Below are positions 12,301 through 24,010 of a stretch of DNA of 64,000 bases, one piece after another. The position numbers and the translations under genes are program-made. The notes under the pieces were generated by a model that saw only the letters and a program-made list of their open reading frames with translations, was not told where the DNA came from and made no database searches. The first letter of the stretch is position 1; each line of letters begins with the position of its first letter. The stretch comes from Hofstenia miamia (Eukaryota; Xenacoelomorpha; Acoela; Hofsteniidae): positions 1,237,313 through 1,301,312 of the forward strand of contig CABFPE010000092.1 of assembly GCA_900660155.1 (NCBI GenBank). The letters are read 5' to 3'.

Positions 12301-14181
12301 TTTGGTATAGATAAAGATATACAGTGTACATGAGACAACAAAAGTTAAATTAGTTAGACATTACCCTGCTTGGAAGAAACTGTAGTTCACAATCTCTAAA
12401 TATTTCTGGATTAATGCACATCTCAGCCTGGGTGATGATTCTACACTTGTAGTAGGCTTCCTCATCTCTGATTACATTTATTTGTTTAGTGCAGTTGAGT
12501 TTTTTGTGACACTTTTGTCTGCACCCATAGCACTTGACATGTTTTTCTCTTACTTTTCTAGTCTTACCATCCTTTCCTCTAATCTTTATGATTTTCTATG
12601 GTTTATTTTCATTATAAGGTTTGCTTGGAGGTCATGGTTTGAGATTGTTCCTCCATGTTGTTGTTTGTCTATGCCAGGCAGCTTTTTCATAGATTTATGC
12701 ATTATTCCCCATTGTTGCTTGTATGTTGATTGCCTTCCAAATCATCTTTTCCAACTTGTTGTCTACATCACACTTGATTTCAAACTGTTTTATGATACTC
12801 TCTGGCATTCCCTTGCAAATATGTGAAAATAGATTGTATTTTAAGTATCTGTTTTCCCTTGAACTCAGCATTACCAATTACTCAACCTGTTGGATGTAGT
12901 TTCCTATGTTGTCAGTTTTCTTCATTTTAGTCATGTTTAAGTTTATTAGATACTGGTTCTTAAAACTTTTGTTTTCATAATAGTCTATGAAGTCACCTAT
13001 GAGTAGTTTGTAATTCCTTTTTGTTTCCATATACAACAGACAACAGTAGGTAGTGTTGGTAAGCTGTACCCATCAGGTACAATGGTAATCTTACTGCTGC
13101 TGCTTGCTGGCTCACTTTTTTTCTGCCATTGTGATTTCGAACATTCATAACCACTCAACAAATGTTGGGTTATTTCCATCTAACTTCCCATTGAATTTTA
13201 GTAGTGTTGCTTTGCAGGGTATGGTGTTGTTGGTTGTATTCCATGGTAATATTGAGCTTTCATATTTGGGTTTGTTATGATTTTTGATTGTATATTCCTC
13301 CTGTAGTTGGGTGGTTACTGCCTTTGTAATTTCATTTATAATTTTCTGTTTCTCAGCATCTATGTCTTTGTCCAATTCCTTGTATGTCATTCTTTTGTTG
13401 GCTGGCATGTGTGGTGCCTGCAGTTTACTCTCCTTTCTTGATTGGAATTCTATTTTATGGGTCTGTATGTTCCCTTGACTTTTCTCTTCTCAATTTATCT
13501 TTTAATTGCTTAAGCTCACCTGCTTGTAAATTATTATCTTCTATCAACTGTCTATTCATTCTTTCCAGTTGTTGATGTTTTTCTTGCCATTGTTGATTCT
13601 GCTCCAAGAATCTTTTGTTGAACTCAGATAATTGTTGTGTGAGAGTTTTAATCTCCTTTTGAAATAGTTCACTGGGTTGATCTAGTTGCAATTCCATGTC
13701 TAATTTGATTTTATTTATTATATGTCAATTATTTCTTGGGGCTTGTCTCAGGTGGTGAGAGACTGTAATTCTGTGTCAGGAGAGGAGTTTTCACCAGAAT
13801 ATGATGATGATTGTGTAGCTCTAAGGGTTACTACCCTGGGTGCTACTTTCTTTGCACTGCCTTTTTTCTTTTTGTCATTTTTAACTGGTTCATAGTGGTG
13901 CCCCTTCTTGGTCATGAATTCCAGATCTTGTTGAAGTGCACTATTTTGGGTTTAGGTAAATCTCTTCATTGATTGTTTTACTTCTAATATAGTTGTCTTG
14001 TTGCTTGACTTCCACTTTTACTTGTAGATCATGTCAAAGTGTGCAGATCATTCCACTGAATGTTTCTTTTAATTTAGAAGAAATTCCCTATGTTCTTTTA
14101 AGAAGCAAATTATTATTTTACTCTAGTAGAAAAAAGAAATTCTTTTCCAATGGTTGTTGTTCTTGGCTGTCACAGTTGCCA
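9313..14181 (-). mobile_element. Ty3/gypsy-type gag-protease-RT half (fossil)
   Basis: Read on the - strand from 14181: TGGCAACTGTGACAGCC directly after the LTR resembles a primer-binding site. Next come a Gag-like region with coiled coil (13.7-13.45 kb) and FNGKLDGNNPTFVEW (about 13.2 kb), and a C-x2-C-x4-H-x4-C zinc knuckle (CYGCRQKCHKKLNC, about 12.5 kb). A retropepsin-like segment follows (ATFDTRAETLI near 10.96 kb, ILGDDFL near 10.75 kb), then reverse transcriptase segments (FIDFCKLNKV, KAYWQVKM, YIDDIIVM) ending near 9.34 kb. RNase H and integrase are not seen before the junction with the opposed LTR at 9312. The copy is broken in several places, is old, and is interrupted by a nested LTR. 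The family call rests on the RT and protease motifs. Confidence 0.8.
11128..12360 (+). repeat. Diverged LTR nested in the gag-pol half
   Basis: The stretch between the zinc-knuckle region and the protease lacks coding similarity and reads as a distant relative of the 8171-9312 LTR in + orientation. It begins TGTGTATCATAATCCAA (compare TGTAGCATCATCCAAAC). It shares, in order, AGGTTAGGAAGC, GAGAATGAGAT near TCAAATTGTGT, GAGCTGAG plus GGAAC, and GATCAG followed by GGCAGT and CCCATTAT. The right boundary is uncertain by about 100 bp. It is probably a solo LTR of a sister subfamily inserted after the host element. Confidence 0.55.
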
Positions 14182-15324
14182 TATAACATCCTCTACCAGG
14201 CATTACTATTGTTCATCCTTTGTTACTCTATAAACTTGGTTGTATAATTGCAGGTAGGAATTTACTAAATAGATACTGCTTTAGCTTTTGTGTATTTCTG
14301 TTAATGTAACTTAACAAGATTTGACTATTCACTATTTAAGTGATGAAGCCACACAGCATTTCCTCCAATGATTGATAGTGGGCATCTGCCTGAAGCTGAT
14401 CTCCACATCCAGTTTCACTTGTTCACTGAGAATCCATTTTGTTGAGTTCCACTTCTCAGCTTAATGATATAACTTATGTGTACCCTATCCTAGCTTGGTG
14501 TATACTCAAGACAAGGCACAATTAGACTTAGTCTCTTTTTGTAAAAGTGTTTCATGTTAATGCAAATGGACTTGTCACTAGCTGCTCTGTTAATATTACA
14601 TATAGCCATTACTGAAATATATTGGGGTTAATAACTAGTCTAATTATAAGCAGCTTCCTAACCTACATTTAATAATTACTACATGTTCAGTCACATTATC
14701 AGTCACATAATAGTCAATAATTTGGATCTAAAACAGTATAGATATAATTCCTAGGTTTCAGTTATCTGACCATATGTTGAATCTATTATAGTTAATACAT
14801 GTAGCAAGTGATTGATAGTCAACTAAATGAGAGAGAAACCCCTATGCCTAACATAAGTGCACTTTCATGATCTGGCACAAAGACCCCAGAATCTATCTTG
14901 TGATGGATCCAGACCACTACTACACACACCTCATTTAGCTTGACATTCTATTAAATAATCAAACCATATTTAGAAAATAATGTAAGAACTCCAAATGAAT
15001 GTCTTTATCAATTGTATACAGTGAGTTTAGTCTATTTATAGTATTTTCAGAAAAGTACCTGTTAATTTCAAATTTGAACTGTTCATCTGCCAAGATGGCA
15101 GCTAAAAATAATGGAAGTGACTTTGCCCCCTCAGTTTTGACAAAGGTATTATTATCAACAGATACTAATCTCTCATAATTGAGAATTGTCTTACTTGGTT
15201 GCATAACACAAATTAATCTAAACTGATCATATAACTTTACAATATTTTTAATCATAATTTGTCTTTGATCTTATCCTTCTTTCAAATTAATGTTAGCAGC
15301 TTAATTAATTTGGATGATGCTACA
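14182..15324 (-). repeat. 5' LTR of the gag-pol half
   Basis: On the - strand this 1143-bp unit starts TGTAGCATC (at 15324) and ends GATGTTATA (at 14182), directly followed by a primer-site-like TGGCAACTGTG. It matches the LTR at 8171-9312 in the opposite orientation and at nearly the same length. The open frame at 14959-15255 lies wholly inside the LTR, and its + strand counterpart at 8234 onward is LTR sequence too, so that frame is not a gene. Confidence 0.75.
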
Positions 15325-17330
15325 CTAGGAGTAGTCATGGCTAACTCACATTGGTTGGTATCATATTACAATGAGGCATTGGATTGAACCTTCAAAACCA
15401 GGCCCATGTTCTGAATGATGCATCCCATACACCAATTGTGGCTGGCAATGACTGTGAACAACAAATAACAAAACAAAAAACCATCTTTTGGCACTACAGC
15501 ATACAGCATTGATTTTCCTTCCAGACAAATTTGACAGCAGTTCACAAGGAAATTCTTCATGACTTGACACCTGTCAGGATCACCATGTAGAATCACTAGG
15601 TTGAATCTAGAGAGAACTTTGCCAGAGGACTTAGTGTCAAAGCAGAAGGTTGCTGAGGTGAACATATACTAGAGCAACAGTGATTCTAGTTAACAACAGA
15701 ATATGGTTAAACTATTTCAGTTACTATAACAGGTTACCAGAGGTTTATGGTAGCAACTTTTTTCAAGTGATTGGTGAGGTTGAGTGGTGTTAGGATCAAC
15801 TACATACAGGCAGCCTATCAAACAAAATTATATTGTGACTACTTTTGCATGTATTAATGCAGTCATATAAACAATTAGATACTAACTGAGCTAATACTTG
15901 AAATACAAATCTTTCAATAATGATGGGATATGCAGGATGTTTTAGCATTTTAGCAAGTTGTTAATATTTTACTGATGAGCTGCTAGCCTAGTAAGTTACC
16001 AGTAACCAGTTTTAAGGCTACTGTGATTTGCCATGCTATTCTCACCAATTCATTGAACTCAATGTATTAAATTACAGTAAAATTACTGTTTCTTAATGTG
16101 TCTTCTAAATAAGAAGTCTGCATCAAATGCAATTTATACATGTTATAAGTATTATGTACTACAAATACCTAACTAACTAAATTGATGTCATTTAACATAC
16201 TTACATGTTTATAAATAGTAATTAATTTGCCTACTTTACAAAGAGTAATTAAAGCACATCAAAATGCTGAAGGTCACATTTTTCTAAATGAAGCTTTCAA
16301 ATGTGCTAATCAATTCCAACTTGTATATTTAGGTGTGCTTGTAGTTTTCATGACTAAAGAGAATGTTTTAAAAAGTGTACAAAGTGCAAGTCTGTTGTGC
16401 AGATGGTCACTGAGGTGAACATATACTAGAGCAACAGTGATTCTAGCAAACAAGAGATTACAGTTGAACTATTTCTCTATTTACAAATGCTTGGGTGTCT
16501 TATATACAATGTGTATTTACAATATGTACAAACATGAAAACAAATAGTCACTGGTAAACAAGAAAAGCATGTGAGCTGGCCAATAAATAACTACCAGTGC
16601 CATCTGATGCTACTCTTCAATAATTTTTTTAATAAAAATATGTGAATTTTAAAATGCTTTAGAGGGTGATTTTTCAAATATGTAGACATTTCCTAATGAT
16701 AAAAATATAGTCAAAAATCATTTATTAATACCAAACTGCTAAATTGTGCTTTTTACTATGGAAAAATCAGTTGAGCTTGTGCTTTCAAATGTCCATGGTA
16801 CAAAGAGCATGTATGAGGTTATATATATATTTTTCTTACAAGGGGTTAAGTACTATGGGTTTTATACTGAGTGCCCAAAAGCACTGATTTTGCCTATACT
16901 TAGTGCTTACAAGCAGTTCAGCCAGTTAATGTCAAAAAATCACAAACTGAGTTGCATGATAGCTTTAGGGTTCATTTAATAGCCACACACACCAAATTTG
17001 GGCCAAAAGGAAGCATTTCTTAAAAAATAAAATAAAAAAATAAAAAATATTTTAAAAAATTATTGGAATTATATGCCTATTCAGCATTAATAAATCTGTT
17101 TTTAAACTAAATTTCAAAAAATTTTCAATAAATTTGCACCTTTTGCAAAATCTCAAGTTATTTTCAGGCTTATATTTCTTTCCAGTAAAAAGGAAATCCA
17201 GTTCCAACCATGTAAAAGATGCTGATTTCAGCTGGAATATGTTGTCTGATGTTGGCCAGTTTCTTATCAGATATGTAAACTATATGCTTGGAGGGTCCAG
17301 TCTTGCTTCAAAATTATATTTAGCACCCTC
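15325..17330. other. Unassigned stretch with a dispersed direct repeat
   Basis: No recognised gene. A - strand open frame at 15366-15665 (99 codons) has a normal-looking composition but matches nothing I know. A ~36-bp word beginning TGAGGTGAACATATACTAG occurs at 15654-15689 and again at 16411-16446, about 757 bp apart. The following 30 bp are also similar, ending in AACTATTTC. These could be ends of a retroelement or of two insertions of the same short repeat. Low-complexity AT stretches fill much of 17.0-17.1 kb. Confidence 0.4.
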
Positions 17331-17343
17331 GATATACTTAGAG

Positions 17344-17381
<38 letters not shown>

Positions 17382-17460
17382 CCTTTACCAGAGCAACCAT
17401 GTATATTTGACAAGTTATAATTAGCACATAAATATACATATATATCTATATTTATATGCT

Positions 17461-17503
17461 CCTTAGAAATGGTGCTTTGTCCAACAGAGCACCATTTCTA
17501 AGG
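17461..17503. repeat. Perfect hairpin (inverted repeat)
   Basis: CCTTAGAAATGGTGCT on the left is repeated in inverted form (AGCACCATTTCTAAGG) on the right with an 11-base spacer TTGTCCAACAG. The right arm runs directly into GACAGAGCACCC, the same word that is repeated around 18.47-18.57 kb, so the hairpin and the tandem words probably belong to one repeat family. Confidence 0.75.
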
Positions 17504-18467
17504 AGACAGAGCACCCAAATTTGATGTAGTGCAAATGTAATCAATTTTTTCATCTTATATGATTAGTGTGGATATTTTATTATAATTATTGTGTTCATTT
17601 GGATTTTTTTTCATGGATTAGTAATATTTTTTTTAAAAATGGCAAAAACCATTTATATCAGGCACTGTGTCTTTTTATCATTTTTTGTGTTCTTAGGATA
17701 CATTTTGAGATTTGTTTGAGGATTATTGGTTATTCTAGAATATCTCTGATACCAAATTGTAGGAATGAGTAATTTTCAGAAGATGGCCTACTATCTTATG
17801 GGCAGGAAATTTTAAGTAAAGCTGTTAAATGAGGAGGCCAATGCCTGTATAGGCATTTACTCAAGTATAGCAGGAACTGTTTACTATAGCACTTAGCTTT
17901 TAGGAGACCTCTTAATTAACATTTGAGGTAGAATCAAATAAGACAACTCCAGAAAAGATATCTAATGTAGTTCTTGCACTATGGACCACTATTTTTCGAA
18001 ATTTTGCAAAATTTATATTTCAGGTACAGAACCCAAATTTTTTTTAGAAAGTGAAAAAAACAGTAATTGATTCACATATTTCTATTGATTATCCATTGAA
18101 TGGTGTACAAACTTTGGAAATCAAATCAAAACTGACTGATCTATGGCCTTCTAAACACGGACTACTTGACCAGAAAGTGCAAATTTTTTAATTTTTTTTG
18201 AAACTGGCCCATTCAAAAATGAAGATACAAGTACACACACTACTTAGAAAAGATGCAGCATAAGAAATATATTATAGTAGACCTTAATAAGACAAATGTG
18301 GCTAAAAAATTCCAATAAAAAATCACATTCAGGATCATGTCAGGCCTATTATAAAAAATGTGAAAGCACCATCCATTTGATATAAATTGGTCTATATTTG
18401 ATAAAATTAGGATGGTTATATTAGACTTTTATAAAACAAAACATTTTCCCACATGAAAATTGCAAAA

Positions 18468-18575
18468 AGACAGAGCACCCCATATAAATATTTGTATACA
18501 GACAGAGTGCCACATATAAATGTTCATTAGACAGAGCACCACATATAAATTGCTGGTTTTGAGACAGAGCACCTG

Positions 18576-18580
<5 letters not shown>
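18468..18580 (+). repeat. Tandem GACAGAGCACC-CATATAAAT words
   Basis: The word GACAGAGCACC (once GACAGAGTGCC), followed closely by C/ACATATAAAT or GATATAAAT, occurs four times between 18468 and 18580 with spacers of 10-20 bp. A TA run and a single N follow. A fifth instance lies at the hairpin near 17504. This looks like a short degenerate tandem array beside a transposon end. Confidence 0.65.
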
Positions 18581-18610
<30 letters not shown>

Positions 18611-18799
18611 NTGGCCACCCTTGATAATAATAATACTTCTTCAATTTTCACCCTTTTTTGTAAAAAAATGCATACACACAGAAAAACAAAAATACAGACA
18701 CTTAACAATATGTGCTTGTTATTTTCAACTTGTTTGCAAGTTTCACATTCCATTACTGCTATTGAGATGTTAAATGGATATGCCAGAGTGTATTAGGAA

Positions 18800-19690
18800 A
18801 CTTTTTCAGAACAATTAAGGTCACAATCAATCAGAAATATCAAGAATGTTCTCTGTTTTAAGAGACTGGTTCAATTGCAGGAAGAAGGAGAAGAAAGTGT
18901 GGAAGATGACAAATTTTCACAACACAGACTGCTAGAGTGCTTCATTGCAGTGCTTTAAAAATCCAGCCCTATCTGCAAGGCAAATTCAATCAAATTGACC
19001 AACCTGCAGGTGATGTAAATGTTTGGACAATTAGAGATTCTCTTTGTCAATCTAGTTTAGTTACATATTGACCAGTTGCTGCTCTCAACCTTACTCCACA
19101 GAGAAGTTTAAAGCAGCTTCATTGGGTGAACACACACCAAAACTTTAATGATGTGAGTGGCACTCTGTTGTCTTTAGTGACAAAACTGCAATAGAAGTAA
19201 CAAGACAGAAATCACAGTTTATCAGAAGAGGTCATGGATATCAAATATAACAAGCTAATACATCACATATACACACCTTTTGCTATCAAAGTTATGTTTT
19301 GGGGCTACTTTACTAGTTCCTGTTAATGGTACAATGATTGCCCAAGAGTATATTAACATTTTACAAGATCATATTCCAAATATTTGAGCAAAGTAATGCC
19401 CCAAGTCACTCTGCCAAATCTGTAAAAATCTTCTTAAGAACAAATGGGGTGATGGTGCTTGACTGGCCTCCAATTAGTCCAGACATGAATGTAATTGAAA
19501 ATTTGTGAGCTGCACTTAAGCAAAAAGTTTATCAGACAACATGTAATTCATGTGAAGAGGTCATTCAATGTGCAACTCACATCTGGGACACTGATAGTTA
19601 AATAAAAGAAACTTGTGTGGCCTTCTACAATTCCATGGCAAGTCACATAAGCACCTTACAAACGGCAAGAGGTGGAGTAACCTCTTACTA
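18800..19690 (+). pseudogene. Tc1-like transposase relic
   Basis: Translated pieces show a Tc1 helix-turn-helix to DDE layout: GRRRKCGR near 18.89 kb, LTPQRSLKQLHWV near 19.1 kb, IKVMFWGYFTS near 19.28 kb, and WPPISPDMNVIENL near 19.48 kb. The frame is broken by several stops and shifts. In the middle catalytic block the usual QDNAPSH reads QSNAPSH, so the second aspartate is lost. The tryptophan after IENL is a stop codon. GGTGGGCAATTAATTTG near 19.77 kb may be the right end, and TGGCCACCC after the N at 18611 the left, but the ends do not match well. It is inactive. Confidence 0.75.
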
Positions 19691-20009
19691 AATTGTCTTT
19701 ATGAATGTTTTGGAACATAATTTGAATCATAAATAGACAATTTTTGATATATTTCCATTTTTTATTAGGTGGGCAATTAATTTGTCTGGGGCTGTATATA
19801 TACATCCTGCAAGTGTTTTTTAAAATCCTTTGCATAACTACATTTTCAAAAATACATCCTTGAAATTTTGAAGGGTAGTGTTTCTTTATAATATCTACCT
19901 CTATGCTAAAAATAATTAAGTTCAAAAGAATACTGTGGGATTCTCATTAAGTGCCTTAGAAATGTCAGATGGTTTCCTGCCAAATAAAACATTACTGCAT
20001 TTTCCATTG

Positions 20010-20010
<1 letters not shown>

Positions 20011-20045
<35 letters not shown>

Positions 20046-20125
20046 CTGCAATGTAAAAGGGAATAGTCAGCAGCAGGGCATTTTTTAGTAAAATTNNNNN
20101 NNNNNNNNNNNNNNNNNNNTACTTC

Positions 20126-20168
<43 letters not shown>

Positions 20169-20218
20169 CTGCAATGTAAAAGGGAATAGTCAGCAGCAGG
20201 GCATTTTTTAGTAAAATT
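20011..20218. other. Assembly gap flanked by a repeated 55-bp segment
   Basis: Twenty-four Ns at 20096-20119 separate two identical copies of the segment that starts TAAAGCTGCAATGTAAAAGG (20041-20095 and 20164-20218). Each copy is preceded by a TA run. The simplest explanation is overlapping contig ends that were not merged, with the TA run preventing closure. Confidence 0.8.
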
Positions 20219-22246
20219 TTATTAGGTGGGCAAAGGGCTAAAATGAAATATTTATTCAACAAAATCTACTTTTATTGACCTCTACTTTGGATAACCACTA
20301 CAGCATTTGTGCCTTATTCACTAATTTAAGTCTTATTACAGTTGATAAACTGTTTAATCCTACCTCCTATACATGGTTTTTGTGCTGAACACTTCTCTGG
20401 AATAACTTAAAGTAGGCTTGACCTTTCATTATAATAAACATATACATGAACTATATTTTTGAAGAAATTGTTCAAAAAATATAAAAAATCACATTAATAA
20501 AAATGTATTCATTCCAACAGAAAATTTATAAAGCACTGGTTTGTCTAAGAAACTTTTTAATAAATTCATACAAGCATACAAGTGATTCATAAAATACTAG
20601 AAAGAGAAATGACATATTTATAGGTTCAAAAATAGTAAAAATCTGTAGTAATCATGTGATTTCACTGGGTGGCAATCTAAAATACTGGGTGGGCAATTGC
20701 CTTCTATGTTAAAAAGTCCCCTGGACAGAAGGCAAATTCCATAGCTCAGATATGGAACTTGCTGGTATTTTGGTAAAACATATTCATTTAAGTATTGCTG
20801 TTGGATTTTTCAAATTCATGGTGGAGCAGGGGATTTTCACCTCTAAGGATTTTCTGAATAGTCATTTCAAATTGAATCATAACTTTTTTATTAATGTAAT
20901 CAACATACTTTCTTTTATCAATGTTAGTTATCTTTTACAATAATTTAAGTGGTCTTTTTAAGCATTTCCACTTAATGGTGAAACTCATACCTCAGCTGTA
21001 AATAAATAATTAAGTCACATATAAGTTTTGAAAACATGCTCATGATTTTTTCCAATTTAGAAATTTTATAAAGAAAGATGTGAATTTAATTTTGTAATTT
21101 GTTTTCCTCACAATAGAATTTCTATGCATAATCAAAGTATTAATAGGAATAAACTCTTTGCATAGTTTCTTCTCTACCAATTGCTCTGTTGCAGTTTTCA
21201 AGCTCTTTCATGGGGTCTTTCATAATGTTTGAATGGGAAATAACAAGTTCAGCTGTTTTTGACACATTCAATTTTAAATTACATTTTTCCAATTTAAGAA
21301 TATAAATATATTTAAAACAAAATAATTCAAAACAAGAAATATAATCTAAGGAAGATATCACATCAAATTTAAAATTGTGTATGGACAAAATTGAAATGAT
21401 TCTGCCGAAAGCCCTAAATCCTAAACATAACCAAAGTCACAAATTCATATCTCCAAAATTTAAGCCTAAGACTTGAGTTTTGCATTTTTTCGTAAACCTC
21501 CGCATAAACCGAGGTTACAAAAATGTGATTTCTTATCAATTTGTTTTCTTTTTAATGCATTTCCTTTCGATGTATTTTCTTATCATTGTGATTTCTTGTT
21601 TTCGATATTATTTCTTATAGATTTATCTTCAGTACGCTATTTAATCAAATACGACATTATAACCGACTACATATTTAGCCTTGAGCATTTTGAAGCTTTG
21701 CTCTAGATTTTGATTATTAAAAATTCTCTTTAAGAGCGTTATATTTAGTTACTTTTTAAAAATTCTTGGCTCATGCCATTATCCCACGTTCACCTATATC
21801 ACATATTGTAAGACGTATTATATTCTACTGCTCTGCTCCACTTTAGACATTTTTGCTCTCCTGGGTATCAAATTTTTACAAACTACATTGGTCGCCCGGG
21901 CCCTTTTTCATTTCTGGCTTGGCGTTGAATGCACTGAATTAAAAATTCAACAAAAAATGAAATCAATGCGCTTTTTTAGAACATTGGTATATACCTGTGT
22001 TCCAAGACTAGCTAAACTTTAACTAACACGTCAGATTAAGCATAATATTTAAAATGTAACGTCTTTGGATATCCAAAATGAGTTATATTTCTCAAAAAAT
22101 TATAAAAATGGAATTTCAAGTGTAAACAAATGTACGAAATTGAATCTTTCCTGTGTAAAATTCAATCTCTCTTGTGCGAACTTTAACTTCTCTTGTGCGA
22201 AGCTAAATCTCTTTTGTGAGAATTTGAGAGCGAAAAGATGTAGTAC
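20219..22246. other. Gene-free stretch
   Basis: No supported gene. Open frames at 20752-20943, 21140-21388 and 21473-21706 are AT-driven and show no motif I recognise. A CCCGGGCCC patch at 21896-21904 stands out in the AT-rich surroundings. A 21-bp tandem array begins at 22131 and is listed separately. Confidence 0.4.
22131..22230 (+). repeat. 21-bp tandem repeat, about 4.5 copies
   Basis: Units begin TGTACGAAATTGAATC, TGTGTAAAATTCAATC, TGTGCGAACTTTAAC, TGTGCGAAGCTAAATC and TGTGAGAATTTGAG. Because 21 is a multiple of three, the + frame stays open and encodes a degenerate heptad of the form C-x-K/N-L/F-N-L/F-S. This explains the open frame at 22065-22388; there is no other reason to call a gene. 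Confidence 0.7.
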
Positions 22247-22254
22247 CTTCAAAT

Positions 22255-22742
22255 CAGGGTTGCAATACCAATACTACAATACCAATACCTCACCTTCAAT
22301 ACCAATACCAGTCGTTGACTCAATACTTCAATACGAATACCAGATATATATGTTAGAATTTGAATCCTTTTTTGCAGGTTACTTCTAGATATAAAGATGA
22401 TGCTGTACCTGACTTTTGAATTTTTTTATAATTTTTCATTTTGAAATTGCAAATTTGCATAATTTTTGCCTTTCGAACAATTTTTTATAGTTTGACCCTT
22501 TTTTAAGATGGCGATGAAATCAGATCCAAATGGTGTAGAAGTCGAATATCAGTTGAACAAAACGACCACCAGGGAGATAGAAAGGAAATTTTCTACATAG
22601 TTTTCAGTTGTTCGAGAGTTATAAGTACAATTTAAGACTATTTAGAGGTTGTTTCATGATATTTGGTCAATACCTATTGATAGGTAGGTATTGATCAATT
22701 CCAATACCCGATTTTCGCAATTTCAGGGTATTGAATTCCCTG
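22255..22742. mobile_element. Non-autonomous hAT-type MITE
   Basis: The element starts CAGGGTTGCAATACC and ends with the inverted GGGTATTGAATTCCCTG. It is flanked by CTTCAAAT (22247-22254) and TTTCAAAT (22743-22750), an 8-bp target duplication matching at seven of eight bases, as expected for hAT elements. Inside are many CAATACCAATACC words and an inverted AGGTATTGATCAATTCC. There is no coding capacity. The near-perfect target duplication suggests moderate age. Confidence 0.8.
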
Positions 22743-23148
22743 TTTCAAATGTAGCATAATGTATACTAGTACATGCTATTGCCGAAAAAAGGCGATAGTA
22801 GTAGTAGTAAAACACTTAAATTCGCAATGAATTAAAAATTATAATGAACTAAATAAGTGGTTCAGTACCTACATGACGGGCAATGGCATTTTAAATATAA
22901 ATTACAAGAGTTGTTCAATGAAAATTTCCCTGTTATTTCCCCACATAAGGATGAAAAGATGCTCCTCTTAAATTTGGGTAAAGTCCAGGCGAAGTCTAGT
23001 CTGCGAATAATAAGGACATTTGCCTGCAGAGGAGCTCTGACAAAAACGTTTTCGTCGCTGGTGAACTTCTCCGTCTGGTTGAAAGATTAGTTCTGGCATA
23101 AAATAAATAAGTGTCTGGCTCAATATCAGTTTTTAGGTTAACAATCTT

Positions 23149-24010
23149 CTAGAGGATTACCAGATCAGTAATAATGAAAAGATAGCATATAGGGAGCATA
23201 TTCAGTCGAAGTGCGTTGCTAGAATATTCTGACGATCCAGTTATCCTTTTCAAAGCTCTCCGTTGAAAGATTTCAAGATTGCGAAAGCCAATGCGAATAG
23301 GACGCCAGCAAGGAGAAGCAAAGCAGGAAGAATACATGAATTGTATAGATTCTTTTTCACGAACATGGGTGTAGAGAAGTGAACAGTGCGTTTAATGTAG
23401 TTAATAAGACGGTTGGCTTTAGCAAGTTTGATATTAACGTGTTCGTTCCATTTTAAATCATTTTGGACATACAGACTGAGGTCCTTAATAAGACAAACGC
23501 TTTCAATTGGATTTTCCATAAGACATAAGGAGATGTCACTACAGTTTAGAAGTTTAGTTTTATCTGGTTGGAAATCTAAACCGTTGATGACCGACCAGTG
23601 ACATAAAGAGTCAATATCATGTTGGACATGGGCGAATTGAGCAGTACTGCAGATTTTCAGGTCATCGGCAAAGGGAACATGTTCAGAGAAATGGACGTAG
23701 TTAGAGAGATCATTAATATAGAGGAGAAATAAGAGAGGGCCAAGCACACTCCTTGAGGGATACCCGATGTACCGGACTGAACAGAGGAGAAAACTCGATC
23801 AACTTTGACACATTGATGGCGCTCAGTAAGATATGAAGTAAATAGATTAAAGAATCTTTCATCAAAACCATATTTGACCAGTTCGCGTCAAACGCCTTTT
23901 TGACATCGAAATAGATAACAGCAGTTTCGGAATTTAAGTCAAGGTTCCTGTAACTTTCATAATTTGTATTCAAACTAGTCTCTTCATAATGGTCTTTGGA
24001 AATGCAGAAA
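23149..24010 (-). mobile_element. CR1/Jockey-like LINE reverse transcriptase fragment
   Basis: The - strand encodes the C-terminal half of a non-LTR reverse transcriptase. It runs AVIYFDVKKAFD (box A, about 23.9 kb), LGPLLFLLYINDL (about 23.74 kb), PFADDLKI (box C, about 23.66 kb), LDFQPDKTKLL (about 23.58 kb), LNNLKWNEHVN-like thumb, then the tail FQRRALKRITG and LNMLPICYLFI near 23.2 kb that is usual in Jockey-like elements. The copy is 5'-truncated, since no endonuclease domain is seen upstream. It is broken by at least two frameshifts, near 23.75 and 23.28 kb. It is not functional. Confidence 0.8.

Noticed and set aside
14959-15255. 98-codon - strand frame as a gene
   Set aside because: It lies entirely inside an LTR that has a matching inverted copy at 8171-9312, where the same stretch is not a maintained frame.
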